DNA from: Pedobacter caeni
GTDB lineage: Bacteria > Bacteroidota > Bacteroidia > Sphingobacteriales > Sphingobacteriaceae
Direction of reading: 5' to 3'
Length of the DNA: 64,000 nt
Assembly (NCBI RefSeq): GCF_900129215.1
Contig: NZ_FQUQ01000004.1
Span: 682,001-746,000, forward strand
Shown: piece after piece, positions 36,058 through 44,965 of the stretch
How positions within the stretch are numbered: the stretch's first letter is position 1
How the letters are laid out: every line of letters begins with the position of its first letter
The notes under the pieces: generated by a model
Database searches by the model: none
What the model was told of the DNA's origin: nothing
Seen by the model: the letters and a program-made list of their open reading frames with translations, nothing else
Program-made: the position numbers and the translations under genes

Positions 36058-38748
36058 ATGAGCATTCAGATATTTCCACATTCTTTAGTCAGATATGCTG
36101 GTATGGATTACCGGACCTTTGATGATTTTAAGCTGAAAGGAGCTGCCGAAATCCTGCAAAAACACCAATACATCCTTCGCGAAAAAGCAAGACTGAAGCT
36201 ATTGATCTGTGATGGATTGTACGACTTAATTACCGCACAGACAACCGATGAAAACAGACAGATTCTGATTAACCTGAAACGACAGATCTATAACGACAAG
36301 AAAATAGCGATTCAAAAGCTGGACGAATCAATGGGCTTATTTCCTGATGCACTCGCGTTAGAATTAAAAAGCTATCTCTTTCTGGAGCAGTCTATCGCTA
36401 ATTTCCACAATGCAAACCGAACAAACTTTCAACGTCAGCTGATAGGGCAATACAGAAAGCTTCAACAGTTGGCCTTTGCTCCTTCCCTGCAAAATGGGCT
36501 ACTCTTATCCAGCCCGGTTTTATTGGAACAATTGTCCGGATATCAAAACAGAGAACCAGAAGCTTTTCGTCAAAAAGAGCACAGGATAAGTTTTAGTTTG
36601 CTACGTTACCTAACCAGAATGTGTTTCAAAACTTCGCCTTTCAGTACTTTTACCTATACCGGAATCATGCAGCTGTCGGGGAAGCAGCCTCGGAAACAGG
36701 AGCTGTTTTCCAAAGCCATTCACCATAAAATCAGGCTGAATAACAAGCTGTTTGAATATCTGAAATCTGTATTGGTCCATCATCCCCGGATCAATGAACT
36801 CATGACAGTCAGGCTCAACGAGACTGCCACAATCAAAGCAGAAAAGATCCATTTCCTGATCAATTTTAACAATATAGAATCCTTTCAGCAATTGCCTGCA
36901 ATAGGATTACAACTCTTGATCTTTCATTATCTCAGAAAAGAAAAACAAACACCAACCTTGGTTCAGTTAATAGATAAAGTGTCAGAGTCAGTAGAAGATG
37001 CCAGTGCGGACATTATAAAAAGCTATCTGTTTAAACTCATTTCTGCAGGATTACTGGAACTAAGTATGGAAACTTCGGGCATCAACCCTAAATGGGATGA
37101 AGAACTATTGAAATTCCTCCTGAAAACAACACCTCAAGACGCTGACACCCAACAGCTAATCGGGCTTTTTGAACAATTACAGCAATACAAATCCAGCTAT
37201 TCGAAGGGAAATACTGCTGAACGAAACTCCATACTCCAGGCTGCGGAACACCAACTTGATACGGTTTTAAAAGCGTTAGAGCATTCGGCCGGGTTAGCCA
37301 GCCCTCAAAAAGGAATGGATCAGGTTTCCGAATCCAATCCCAATGCAGCATTTGAAATTCTCAATTTTAAATCGTACCGTTTTTCTGGCAGACAGCTATT
37401 TTACGAAGATTGTTATACCACAGAATCTGAATTTTTAGAGAAAGCCCTGATCACAGATTTCACAAAAAAAGCAGATCAGCTACTGAGTCACCTGAGCCCG
37501 ATGGATTTGTTAAAAACCGAACGTCAGAAAATGACCTCTTTTTTCCGGGAACACTATCCTGAAAATACGAAAGTAAAAGTCGCAGATTTTTACCATGCTT
37601 ATTACTTTCATATAAAAAAGCCAGAGAAAGAAAATACAGCAACCTTGTCCGCCAAAAATTCGGGTGAATGGGTAACAGCCGTCAATCTGAAATTGGCAGA
37701 ATTAACGCTGAATAAACCGGATTCCATCCACCTTGACCATCTTTTTTTTGAACCTTTATCTACTGGCAAAATGGCGGAAAATCAATATTCAAAGGCACTT
37801 TTTGTCCAGTTTTATTTAAAAAAGCAAGATGCTCGTGAAGAAAGTCAGAATGCTGTTTTCGGAGTTATTAATTCTGTTCTTCCCGGAATGGGTAAAGTAA
37901 GCGGCCGGTTCCTGCCTCTGTTCTCTCCTGAGCTTAGTACTGATTTTCTCCGCTATAACTCGCAACTTCATCCGGAAATACTCAAAGCAGAAATCAATGA
38001 TGCTTCGAGTTTTAATGCCAATATACATCCCTCCTTACTTGATCATGAATTGGCCTTACCTGGAGGAAACAAAAGCTATCCGGAAAATCAGCAAATACAA
38101 ATCGACGACTTGCTGATCAGCTTTAATGAAAAAACCAACTTTCTTAAACTTAGCTACAGAGAAAAAGATATTTACACTTATGATCTATGTCTGGAATCAT
38201 TTTATAATCGTTCCAATCTTTACCAGCTAATGGCCCATTTTAATGAAGAAGAAAAGGTATTTCTTCCACAATTTATCAGCCTGGTAGATGCCCACTATCT
38301 GGAGCCTGAAGAAGAACAGGTTGAAGAAATTCTCTCCCTCCCCAGAATCACTTATGAAAAAACGGTCATCATCCGAAGAAAAACATGGCGTATAAAAACG
38401 GATTCTATACCAGTCCAACAACCATCAGAACCAGATTACGACTATTTCATCAGGATTAATGACTGGCGTCTCGGGCATGAACTTCCAGTCAATATCTTCT
38501 TGTTTTTAAGAAAAAAAACTTTCTTCATCAAACCCTCGCTTCAGAAGAACGCAAAAAAAGAAGGATTTAATGATGATTATAAACCTCAGTTTATTTCATT
38601 TGAGCAACCCTTACTCATCGAATTGTTCAAACGTCTGCTGGCCAGGGCGGGCGATTATGTAGTCGTAGAAGAAATGCTGCCGGAACTTCCAACTGAAAGC
38701 CAATCTGAACCTGTTAAAGAATACCTGCTACATTGGTATAAATATTAA
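36058..38748 (+). CDS. lanB: Lanthipeptide dehydratase, N-terminal glutamylation part (LanB)
   Basis: 896-residue class I lanthipeptide dehydratase large domain. It uses glutamyl-tRNA to glutamylate Ser and Thr of the precursor before elimination. Hallmarks are the LanB N-terminal segment RYLTRMCFKTSPFSTFTYTG (about 182-201), earlier FPHSLVRYAGMDYRTF, and a C-terminal part with DDLLISFNEKTNFLKLSYRE and a late ISFEQPLLIELFKRLLARAG. The elimination domain is not fused but is encoded by the next gene, 3 bases downstream. This split arrangement is known from pinensin-type clusters and thiopeptide clusters. It follows the exporter by 28 bases. Confidence 0.93.
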   Translation: MSIQIFPHSLVRYAGMDYRTFDDFKLKGAAEILQKHQYILREKARLKLLICDGLYDLITAQTTDENRQILINLKRQIYNDKKIAIQKLDESMGLFPDALALELKSYLFLEQSIANFHNANRTNFQRQLIGQYRKLQQLAFAPSLQNGLLLSSPVLLEQLSGYQNREPEAFRQKEHRISFSLLRYLTRMCFKTSPFSTFTYTGIMQLSGKQPRKQELFSKAIHHKIRLNNKLFEYLKSVLVHHPRINELMTVRLNETATIKAEKIHFLINFNNIESFQQLPAIGLQLLIFHYLRKEKQTPTLVQLIDKVSESVEDASADIIKSYLFKLISAGLLELSMETSGINPKWDEELLKFLLKTTPQDADTQQLIGLFEQLQQYKSSYSKGNTAERNSILQAAEHQLDTVLKALEHSAGLASPQKGMDQVSESNPNAAFEILNFKSYRFSGRQLFYEDCYTTESEFLEKALITDFTKKADQLLSHLSPMDLLKTERQKMTSFFREHYPENTKVKVADFYHAYYFHIKKPEKENTATLSAKNSGEWVTAVNLKLAELTLNKPDSIHLDHLFFEPLSTGKMAENQYSKALFVQFYLKKQDAREESQNAVFGVINSVLPGMGKVSGRFLPLFSPELSTDFLRYNSQLHPEILKAEINDASSFNANIHPSLLDHELALPGGNKSYPENQQIQIDDLLISFNEKTNFLKLSYREKDIYTYDLCLESFYNRSNLYQLMAHFNEEEKVFLPQFISLVDAHYLEPEEEQVEEILSLPRITYEKTVIIRRKTWRIKTDSIPVQQPSEPDYDYFIRINDWRLGHELPVNIFLFLRKKTFFIKPSLQKNAKKEGFNDDYKPQFISFEQPLLIELFKRLLARAGDYVVVEEMLPELPTESQSEPVKEYLLHWYKY

Positions 38749-38751
38749 ACT

Positions 38752-39639
38752 ATGAAAAGTAAGTGGTTTGCGATATATATATATTATCCGGGAAATCTGG
38801 ATTTGATGCTTCAACAATTGATCCATCCCTTTACCAATAGATTTTTCAAAAATGAATCAGATGGGGCTTACTTCTTTATCCGATACTGGGAAAATGGAAG
38901 TCACATCAGATTAAGGATGAAAGTGGATCCTGAAAAACAGGAAATGTTATCTGCAGAGATCAGAAACAGAGTCAATGCATTTTTTGCACAATACGCGGAT
39001 CCGATGCTCCATACCGGGCCCAAAACAGAGTCAGAATCTCCGGGTCATGAGCTGACTTATATCAGCTATGAACCGGAGATAAACCGCTATGGAAATCAGC
39101 AAAGTATGCCCTGGGCCGAAGCACATTTCTGCAGCTCCTCCGTTTTCATTTTAGACTGGATCAATTCCCGGAAAGATGGGTCCTCGATATTGGCTCAGGC
39201 ATTAAGTATACACCTGATGTTATTAGCTGCTACCCAATGGATGTTTCCGAGATTGCTCAGCGTATGTGACCTCTTTATTGATGGCTGGTTACCCAGATTG
39301 TATGATCCTGCAAAAGATGCTGCACTGGAAAAAAGGCTCTGGTTAAAGCAGTTTGAATCTGCTTTTGACCGGGCAAAATCACAAATTCTACCTGCTTCAA
39401 AGCACTTCTGGGAATCCCTGACCGGGGATACTGCACCGGATAAAGTCAGTCGCTTTCTACAGGAGAACATTAAAATTATGAAAAACTATTCTGCAGCAGG
39501 ATTTGAAGAAGCTAAATTAAATGAGATTGTCACCAGCATGATGCACATGAACAACAACCGGCTGGGCATCTCCAATTATGAAGAGGCATATGGAGTTTAT
39601 TGCCTCCGGCGGGCCCTGGATCATATTGCAAACTCTTAA
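38752..39639 (+). CDS. Lanthipeptide dehydratase, elimination domain (split LanB C-terminal part)
   Basis: 295-residue protein of the thiopeptide-type bacteriocin biosynthesis / SpaB_C family. It begins KSKWFAIYIYYPGNLDLMLQ and has FFIRYWENGSHIRLRMKVDP, the typical motif of this family, then HELTYISYEPEINRYG and a late helical region. It removes glutamate from glutamylated Ser/Thr to leave dehydroalanine and dehydrobutyrine. It starts 3 bases after the large dehydratase part and is separated from the cyclase by 16 bases, so all are translated from one mRNA. Confidence 0.92.
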   Translation: MKSKWFAIYIYYPGNLDLMLQQLIHPFTNRFFKNESDGAYFFIRYWENGSHIRLRMKVDPEKQEMLSAEIRNRVNAFFAQYADPMLHTGPKTESESPGHELTYISYEPEINRYGNQQSMPWAEAHFCSSSVFILDWINSRKDGSSILAQALSIHLMLLAATQWMFPRLLSVCDLFIDGWLPRLYDPAKDAALEKRLWLKQFESAFDRAKSQILPASKHFWESLTGDTAPDKVSRFLQENIKIMKNYSAAGFEEAKLNEIVTSMMHMNNNRLGISNYEEAYGVYCLRRALDHIANS

Positions 39640-39655
39640 ACCCAATTCATTTTAT

Positions 39656-41602
39656 ATGCCATCATTTGATCCTAAACAAACTGAAAAGATCAGCGAACAG
39701 GTTCAACGCCTTAACAACGACTTGCTTTCTGCTGCAATCAGAGATCATACCGGCCTCTGTTGGCCAAGCCCCTATTATACAAGTACCGGTCAGTTCTCCT
39801 TCAAAGAAACGATCGATATTTTTAACGGGAGTAGTGGAATTGCCTTATATTTCATGGCACTTTTTGAATACTCCGGAAGGAAAGAAGACCTGAAAACGGC
39901 AGAGGACATTCTACGTAAAGCACTGAAGTCTGAGGAAGTCCTGAAGGCCCGGTCGTTTGGTTTTTATACAGGTATAAGTGGTGTTGTTTATGCCTGCATC
40001 CGGTTCTATGAATTAAGCGGAAAAAAAAAATACCTGAATACCGCATTTCGTTTAATCCGAAACAATGAGGAAAACATCATTAACAATACCGTAAAAGCGG
40101 ATTTTTTAAGTGGATATTCCGGAAGCCTGTTTGTCATTACCTTACTTTATCATCACCTTCAATCCGATGTAATTCTAACGATGATCCGGCAGATGATCAC
40201 TAGAGTAACTACCGAAGCAAGAATTTCTAAAACCGGATTAAAATGGGACTATGATCGCTCCAAATCTGCCTTTGATAGTCTTACAGGCTTTTCTCATGGG
40301 GCCTCCGGTATAGCCTATTCCCTGATGCAGGTGGGGAATTACTTTAAAAACGAGGGCCTGATTTATCTTGCAGAACAGGCTTTGCGATATGAAATGCAAT
40401 ATTTTCATGAGGAATCAGATAACTGGCTGGACCTCCGTCTGGGAAGTTACCGGTTAAGTTTACCCGACGCTCACAGATGGGATCTTAATCTGTTTTTACC
40501 GGAGATGAGAAAGGTCAATTCCTGGGCACACGGTGCCGCAGGAATCGGATTAGCCCGATTGTACGCCTGGCAAACCACTGGAAATCCAATATATCTTGAT
40601 CAATGTAAAACTGCCTTAAACAGGTGCTTGTCGGATATAGAAAAAATGGACAGAACTGATTTTAGTTTATGCAGTGGCTACACTGGCATGATCCCCTTTC
40701 TTTTAAAATTTCAGGAACTCAGGGGATACGATTTTAACGAACAACTATGCGCTGTCGCCAGGCAGGCAAAACAGCTATACGAGCAAAAAAACAGTTACAA
40801 TTCCTATATTTCCTCAGGTCCATTTGATTACGGACTCTTATCTGGCAAAGCAGGAATCGGTTATATGCTTTTACAGCTTTTAAATCCGGAGATGACTAGT
40901 GCTGTTTATCCGGCTTTACCACTAAACACGGCCGGCACGATAGTCGATATTGGTCCTGACAAAAAGCTCATACGCCGGGGCATCTTTTTTCAGTATTACC
41001 CCAAAACCATTCAATTGCTGGATTTATCTGAACCTGATTTTACAGAACACTTTTATGCTGAAGATCTCTGCGAATTTGAAGACGTTTTAAATCAGAAAAT
41101 TAATACTTTACCTGATACCAAAGTCCGGAGCATTATGGAGGTATTTAATTTCGAACACCAAAGAACCAGTTGCTGGAAAGCACACAAGGGTTATTTATGT
41201 TATGCAAAGAAAAACGAATTCATAAGAAATCAATATCAGCAGTTGTCATTGTTCAGGGATGAAGAATTGTTGGATCTCGAGATGAAATTAGCCGACCATG
41301 TGACCTTTTATCCGATCACTCCGGAATGGAGAGCAATCATGGAATTAAAAGAAACTGACCAGGCCGCATTATTTCTCGCTGAAGAATCGGGGATGAATAC
41401 GATTTATATTGGTCAGCTACCAAAATTAGTAATCAGCCCGCTGGGCAGAGAAGCCGTCAAGGGTAACAAACTGATTAGCGTTATTCTAAATGGCTTTATA
41501 GAAAATGATCAACGGACTTCAGCCCTAGATGCGCTAAAGCAGAGACTGATCTCACAAATCAGATCTCTGATCAGGGTTGGAATAATTAGTATTAAAGTAT
41601 AA
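39656..41602 (+). CDS. lanC: LanC-like lanthionine cyclase with degenerate zinc site and C-terminal extension
   Basis: 648 residues from the ATG at 39656 (MPSFDPKQTEKISEQV), which follows the previous stop by 16 bases; an upstream in-frame ATG at 39578 would overlap the previous gene by 62 bases. The LanC toroid (1 to about 415) shows FSHGASGIAYSL (His214), NSWAHGAAGIGLARLY, SLCSGYTGMIPFLL and GLLSGKAGIGYMLL. In canonical LanC the second motif is WCxG and the third CHG, giving three zinc ligands. Here they read Ala291, Cys339 and Ser340, so two ligands are missing. The remaining 230 residues match nothing I know; the end (ALKQRLISQIRSLIRVGII) could be a winged-helix-like peptide-binding unit. 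It likely forms thioether rings, or only binds the peptide. Confidence 0.9.
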   Translation: MPSFDPKQTEKISEQVQRLNNDLLSAAIRDHTGLCWPSPYYTSTGQFSFKETIDIFNGSSGIALYFMALFEYSGRKEDLKTAEDILRKALKSEEVLKARSFGFYTGISGVVYACIRFYELSGKKKYLNTAFRLIRNNEENIINNTVKADFLSGYSGSLFVITLLYHHLQSDVILTMIRQMITRVTTEARISKTGLKWDYDRSKSAFDSLTGFSHGASGIAYSLMQVGNYFKNEGLIYLAEQALRYEMQYFHEESDNWLDLRLGSYRLSLPDAHRWDLNLFLPEMRKVNSWAHGAAGIGLARLYAWQTTGNPIYLDQCKTALNRCLSDIEKMDRTDFSLCSGYTGMIPFLLKFQELRGYDFNEQLCAVARQAKQLYEQKNSYNSYISSGPFDYGLLSGKAGIGYMLLQLLNPEMTSAVYPALPLNTAGTIVDIGPDKKLIRRGIFFQYYPKTIQLLDLSEPDFTEHFYAEDLCEFEDVLNQKINTLPDTKVRSIMEVFNFEHQRTSCWKAHKGYLCYAKKNEFIRNQYQQLSLFRDEELLDLEMKLADHVTFYPITPEWRAIMELKETDQAALFLAEESGMNTIYIGQLPKLVISPLGREAVKGNKLISVILNGFIENDQRTSALDALKQRLISQIRSLIRVGIISIKV

Positions 41603-41640
41603 ATAAGAGGAATCAGAAATCTGACTCCTCTTATTTTATT
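41602..41640. terminator. Bidirectional terminator between cyclase and precursor genes
   Basis: A 16-base stem (AATAAGAGGAATCAGA at 41602-41617 with its near-perfect complement ending at 41635, one mismatch) with an A/T-rich tail on each side. It lies between two converging stop codons and can end both the biosynthetic operon and the precursor transcript. Confidence 0.85.
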
Positions 41641-41650
41641 TAGTTTTGAA

Positions 41651-41845
41651 CTAGCATTGAACTGTAGTACAAATCACCTGTTCCGTAGGATGATGATCAT
41701 CTGTAGGTACAGTATGTGTTGGTTCTGAAACGTTACCCAAACCACCTGATAAACGTTTGGCAACTTCGCTATCAATACTTGTTACAAAGCTCTCTAATTG
41801 CAGGTCTTCAAGATTCAACTTGATTTTATCCATTGAATTGTTCAT
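41651..41845 (-). CDS. lanA: Class I lanthipeptide precursor peptide (pinensin-like leader)
   Basis: 64-residue substrate of the modification enzymes. The leader has KIKLNLEDLQLESFVTS, matching the Bacteroidota class I leader pattern (LxLEDLxxESF) that stands in for the FNLD box, and ends in KRLSGG, the double-Gly cut site for the C39 peptidase exporter. The predicted core begins LGNVSEPTHTVPTDD and ends EQVICTTVQC. It holds one Ser, six Thr and two Cys, so at most two thioether rings, with the remaining Thr possibly left as dehydrobutyrine. The gene is on the strand opposite to the biosynthetic genes, converging with the cyclase, and has its own upstream region with a perfect inverted repeat. 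Start at 41845 or at Met5 (41833). Confidence 0.9.
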   Translation of the reverse strand: MNNSMDKIKLNLEDLQLESFVTSIDSEVAKRLSGGLGNVSEPTHTVPTDDHHPTEQVICTTVQC

Positions 41846-41925
41846 ATGTAATAATTTTAAGAATGATGCCTACTGTGGTATCGGGTTTTTGGCTGTCCCC
41901 GGTTGCAACAGGACTAAGTTAGCTA

Positions 41926-41944
41926 TTTGCAACAAAGTTGCAAA
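41926..41944. promoter_or_regulatory. Candidate operator 3: perfect inverted repeat upstream of the precursor
   Basis: TTTGCAAC-AAA-GTTGCAAA is a perfect 8-3-8 inverted repeat centred 90 bases upstream of the precursor start. A further GTTGCAAC palindrome lies at 41902-41909. Related repeats occur at 33759-33777 and 33791-33809 in the divergent promoter of the exporter and permease operons. A shared regulator is likely, though none is encoded in the cluster. Confidence 0.55.
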
Positions 41945-42072
41945 ACTTATCTTAGTTTTTTTTCATTCTTTTTTTCAATGATTTATTGACTTTACAGTTG
42001 ACTCATTTAGCGCTCAAAATAAAGAAATCAATACATCAAGATATATTAACATATAGACATCAATATACCGGT

Positions 42073-43191
42073 CTATTTTAAAGGAATCACCATATTCCAG
42101 GACCTGTCCAGCTGATAAGGTTTATCCCCGGAACCTGTAGCGGCAAATAAATGCGTTGGTTTACCATCTTCAAAAAGCAAAAATGGTCTTTCAAAATTTC
42201 CTTGTTTTGTACTCGTTCCATTGTCCCATAACACTGTTCTCGAATAAGCCTTCACCGGTTTGGCCAGTTCCCACTTGATCCCATCTTTTGATAAGGCATG
42301 AATCCCTCCACCCTCCTCTCCACAAATGTGTCCGAACCGGTCTTTCATGATGAGTTCGAAATGGTCTTTCTCCCACCACACAAAAGGATCTTCTACATCG
42401 TTGTCCATTTTTCCGGCACTGTGAAACTGAAACAATGGCCGGTCAGATAACCTTTCATAAGGCCCGCGGAATGAATCTGCCTCTGCTGCTCCCAGTAACA
42501 AAGGTGGATTATGGTCCTTTTCTGAAGATTTATACATCAGATAGACCTTTCCCCCGGGCAATACAACAGGTGATGGATTAGAGGTAATAGAAGCATCCCA
42601 ATGACCCGCCCTGGGTTCTAAAACCGGCTTTTCATTTCTCGTCCATGGGCCGTAAACAGAGGTTGACCAGGCCATGCCGATTCTCTTGTTCATCCAGGAT
42701 CTTTGGCCGAGTCCGCTACCCCAGACATCTTCCCCTGGTTTTGGAGCAGGATCTTTATAATGGGTACCGAAATAATATAAAACATAATATTTTCCTGACT
42801 TTACGATTCGGGCATTGTGTGTGGCACAACCATCAAAAAAACTGTTTCCTCTTGCCGGTAATACCACCTCAGCAAAAGTATAGGGACCAGCTGGTGTTTT
42901 TGATACCGCCCGGACAATCTCAGAGTTCGTTACCCAGTTTCCAAAGCCATATTCTTTAGCCCACCTCGAAGCAAACATATGGTAAAGACCATCTTCGCCC
43001 TTAACAACTGAAGGGTCCCAGACCCAGTAATCATCCATAGAAAATCCTCCCTTAATTGGAGCCGGCAACATCCGTTCTGGTAAAGACCAGTCATACGAAG
43101 GCTGCCCGAATGCGGCAGTATCATTTAATAAAAATCCTGCCGTACCTACTGCGGCACACTTAAGAAAAGTCCTTCTTGTAAGATTGATCAT
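42073..43191 (-). CDS. Exported glycoside hydrolase family 43-like protein
   Basis: 372 residues with a twin-arginine-type signal (NLTRRTFLKCAAVGTAGFL), so it may be exported folded by the Tat system. The mature part is a likely five-bladed beta propeller of the GH43/GH117-like clan: DDYWVWDPSVVKGEDGLYHM (Asp near the first blade), DGCATHNARIVKSGKYYVLY, WDASITSNPSPVVLPGGKVY and DNDVEDPFVWWEKDHFELIM. These resemble the acidic residues of the clan. Substrate is not clear (arabinan, galactan or another plant sugar are possible). It is not part of a SusCD locus here. Confidence 0.78.
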   Translation of the reverse strand: MINLTRRTFLKCAAVGTAGFLLNDTAAFGQPSYDWSLPERMLPAPIKGGFSMDDYWVWDPSVVKGEDGLYHMFASRWAKEYGFGNWVTNSEIVRAVSKTPAGPYTFAEVVLPARGNSFFDGCATHNARIVKSGKYYVLYYFGTHYKDPAPKPGEDVWGSGLGQRSWMNKRIGMAWSTSVYGPWTRNEKPVLEPRAGHWDASITSNPSPVVLPGGKVYLMYKSSEKDHNPPLLLGAAEADSFRGPYERLSDRPLFQFHSAGKMDNDVEDPFVWWEKDHFELIMKDRFGHICGEEGGGIHALSKDGIKWELAKPVKAYSRTVLWDNGTSTKQGNFERPFLLFEDGKPTHLFAATGSGDKPYQLDRSWNMVIPLK

Positions 43192-43216
43192 ACCATTTCA
43201 TTTTCCTCTAAAATAA

Positions 43217-43275
43217 AAAACTCAGGGCTTAATACAGCATCTATTGCCCTATCAAACCCTGAGTTTTTTATTTTT
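43217..43275. terminator. Rho-independent terminator after alpha/beta hydrolase
   Basis: CTCAGGG (43221-43227) pairs with CCCTGAG (43257-43263), extended by A runs on the left and T runs on the right. The minus-strand hydrolase gene stops at 43284 just before it. It separates the hydrolase from the GH43-like gene. Confidence 0.75.
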
Positions 43276-43283
43276 TATTTTCT

Positions 43284-43979
43284 TTATCCTACTGCTGCCG
43301 CTGCTTCTAAAATTAATGCCGTCACCTCTTTTGGATGTGAGGCCAGGGAAGCATGACTTGCATCCAGATGGATGATTTTTTTTGCATTGATGTGTTCTGC
43401 CATCTCCTGTTCTGTTTGCGGTGGAATCATATGGTCATGATCAGAAACCTGATACCAGCTTGGTTTGGTTTTCCATGCCGGTTTACCCATCTGGTCTGAG
43501 AATCCACTTCCATGAATTGGTTTTTGAGACAGAGACATTACAAGTGCCTCATCTTCCTTTAAATCCTGACAAAAAGATTGATGAAATTCATCGTATTTGA
43601 TCCACAAAAAACCTTTACTATCCGGATAGATGCTTGCTCCGCCTTTTGGCTGATCTCTTCTTCCAAAAATGCTACCCAGGCTATCTCCTTCATCAGGAGC
43701 AAATGCCGCGATATACACCAGGCCGCTTACTTTATCGTGGTTACCTGCACCTGTAATTACTGCACCGCCATAAGAGTGGCCAACAAGTAATACTTTCCCT
43801 TCCTGAGCATCAATCAGGTCAGTGGTTTTATCGATGTCATTCTGTAACGAAGTAAGTGGGTTCTGTACCGCTCTTACTTTATAACCTTCTTTGGTTAAGG
43901 CAGGAATAACATGCCCCCAGTGTGACCCATCACCCCATGCTCCATGCACAAGGATAATTGTTAAATTTTTACTGCTCAT
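43284..43979 (-). CDS. Alpha/beta hydrolase
   Basis: 231-residue cytoplasmic hydrolase. The oxyanion segment ILVHGAWGDGSHW, the nucleophile elbow VGHSYGGAV (Ser69), an acidic residue in WYQVSDHDHMIPPQTEQEMA and the catalytic His in HLDASHASLASHP form the expected triad. It resembles the salicylate esterase/hydroxynitrile-lyase-like group often annotated as alpha/beta hydrolase. Substrate unknown. Monocistronic with its own terminator. Confidence 0.9.
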   Translation of the reverse strand: MSSKNLTIILVHGAWGDGSHWGHVIPALTKEGYKVRAVQNPLTSLQNDIDKTTDLIDAQEGKVLLVGHSYGGAVITGAGNHDKVSGLVYIAAFAPDEGDSLGSIFGRRDQPKGGASIYPDSKGFLWIKYDEFHQSFCQDLKEDEALVMSLSQKPIHGSGFSDQMGKPAWKTKPSWYQVSDHDHMIPPQTEQEMAEHINAKKIIHLDASHASLASHPKEVTALILEAAAAVG

Positions 43980-44224
43980 TGTTTTGTTTTAAAAGGTTGA
44001 TTGAAATAGTATGCTTATAAATACAGTAACATAACAACCAAACTGAACCAAAAGATTTAGCTTTTTCAATAAATCTTTTGCTTCAGTTCCTTCAAAATCC
44101 TCCTCCAGTCAAAACCAATTTATTCCCCTGGCTGCAGATAACCGCTTCAGTGAAAGTTCTGACAATTATCGCCATTTACCTCAGGAATTTTCAGCAGTTC
44201 TTTCCTACAGATCCGCCTTATCCA

Positions 44225-44857
44225 TCAGATTAAATTAATATCCGAATATTTTTTCTTCAGTGCTTTTTCAGCAACTTTCACCAACTCTTTATCCGCACTG
44301 GTAAAGCACCCTTCTAAAAAGCCATGGACAAGATTTCTATCCCATCCGGCACATGCACAGGCCAATCCAATTCTAAGATCACAATATCCGATCTCATGTT
44401 TCTGAGGGAATTTTTCAACCATATGGATTAACCTTTCTATCTCTTCATTTTTCAGCATTAGTTTGTCGGCAGCAATACCTCTTAATGCACCGTTAATCAC
44501 TGAAAAATCACCAAAGGCCAGCAAATCAAATACAGCCGACACATCATGATCTGATGTTCTCATTATTCTCATATAAGCCATTGAGGTATAACAGGTGATC
44601 ATATCGTGATCCTTATTTTCCCGGCATATCTTATACAAATGCTCCCTTGCAGGTTTATAGCGGATCAGACCTAAACTATTGATCATCATGATTTGCGCTT
44701 CCCAGGAATTTACGATACGGGTTTGCTTTAAATAGGCAGCCCACAGGTCATCTCCTGCGATGCTCAACCCTTCTTTTCCAATAAACTTAGCTGCCTTTTT
44801 TCTGTCTGCAACTTTGGAAGAAGAGAGCATTTTTTTAATTTCATCTATCTTATCCAT
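44225..44857 (-). CDS. HEAT-repeat-like protein of unknown function
   Basis: 210 residues, all alpha-helical in appearance, with repeating helix pairs (KVADRKKAAKFIGKEGLSIA, EAQIMMINSLGLIRYKPARE, SVINGALRGIAADKLMLKNE, LVKVAEKALKKKYSD) typical of HEAT/armadillo-like scaffolds. No catalytic motif. Similar small HEAT proteins serve as immunity or adaptor proteins, but there is no toxin next to it, so no role is assigned. It is the last of three minus-strand unknown genes (45738 down to 44225). Confidence 0.7.
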   Translation of the reverse strand: MDKIDEIKKMLSSSKVADRKKAAKFIGKEGLSIAGDDLWAAYLKQTRIVNSWEAQIMMINSLGLIRYKPAREHLYKICRENKDHDMITCYTSMAYMRIMRTSDHDVSAVFDLLAFGDFSVINGALRGIAADKLMLKNEEIERLIHMVEKFPQKHEIGYCDLRIGLACACAGWDRNLVHGFLEGCFTSADKELVKVAEKALKKKYSDINLI

Positions 44858-44965
44858 TCCTATTTATCAATTAAATTTTCTTCCGATCATTGGATTTGTG
44901 CCGAAATCAGGAATACTTTTTTACAGAAAGTGATTAACAGCTGGCATCTACACGATGATACAGGT

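Noticed and set aside
39578..39655. Longer cyclase start that overlaps the split LanB elimination domain
   Set aside because: It would overlap the previous coding region by 62 bases and add residues that do not fit LanC proteins; the ATG at 39656 fits operon spacing.
41846..42072. Search for a second lanthipeptide precursor in the region upstream of the first
   Set aside because: No frame with a leader motif, GG site and Cys-containing core was seen; the region only holds the inverted repeats and A/T-rich sequence.
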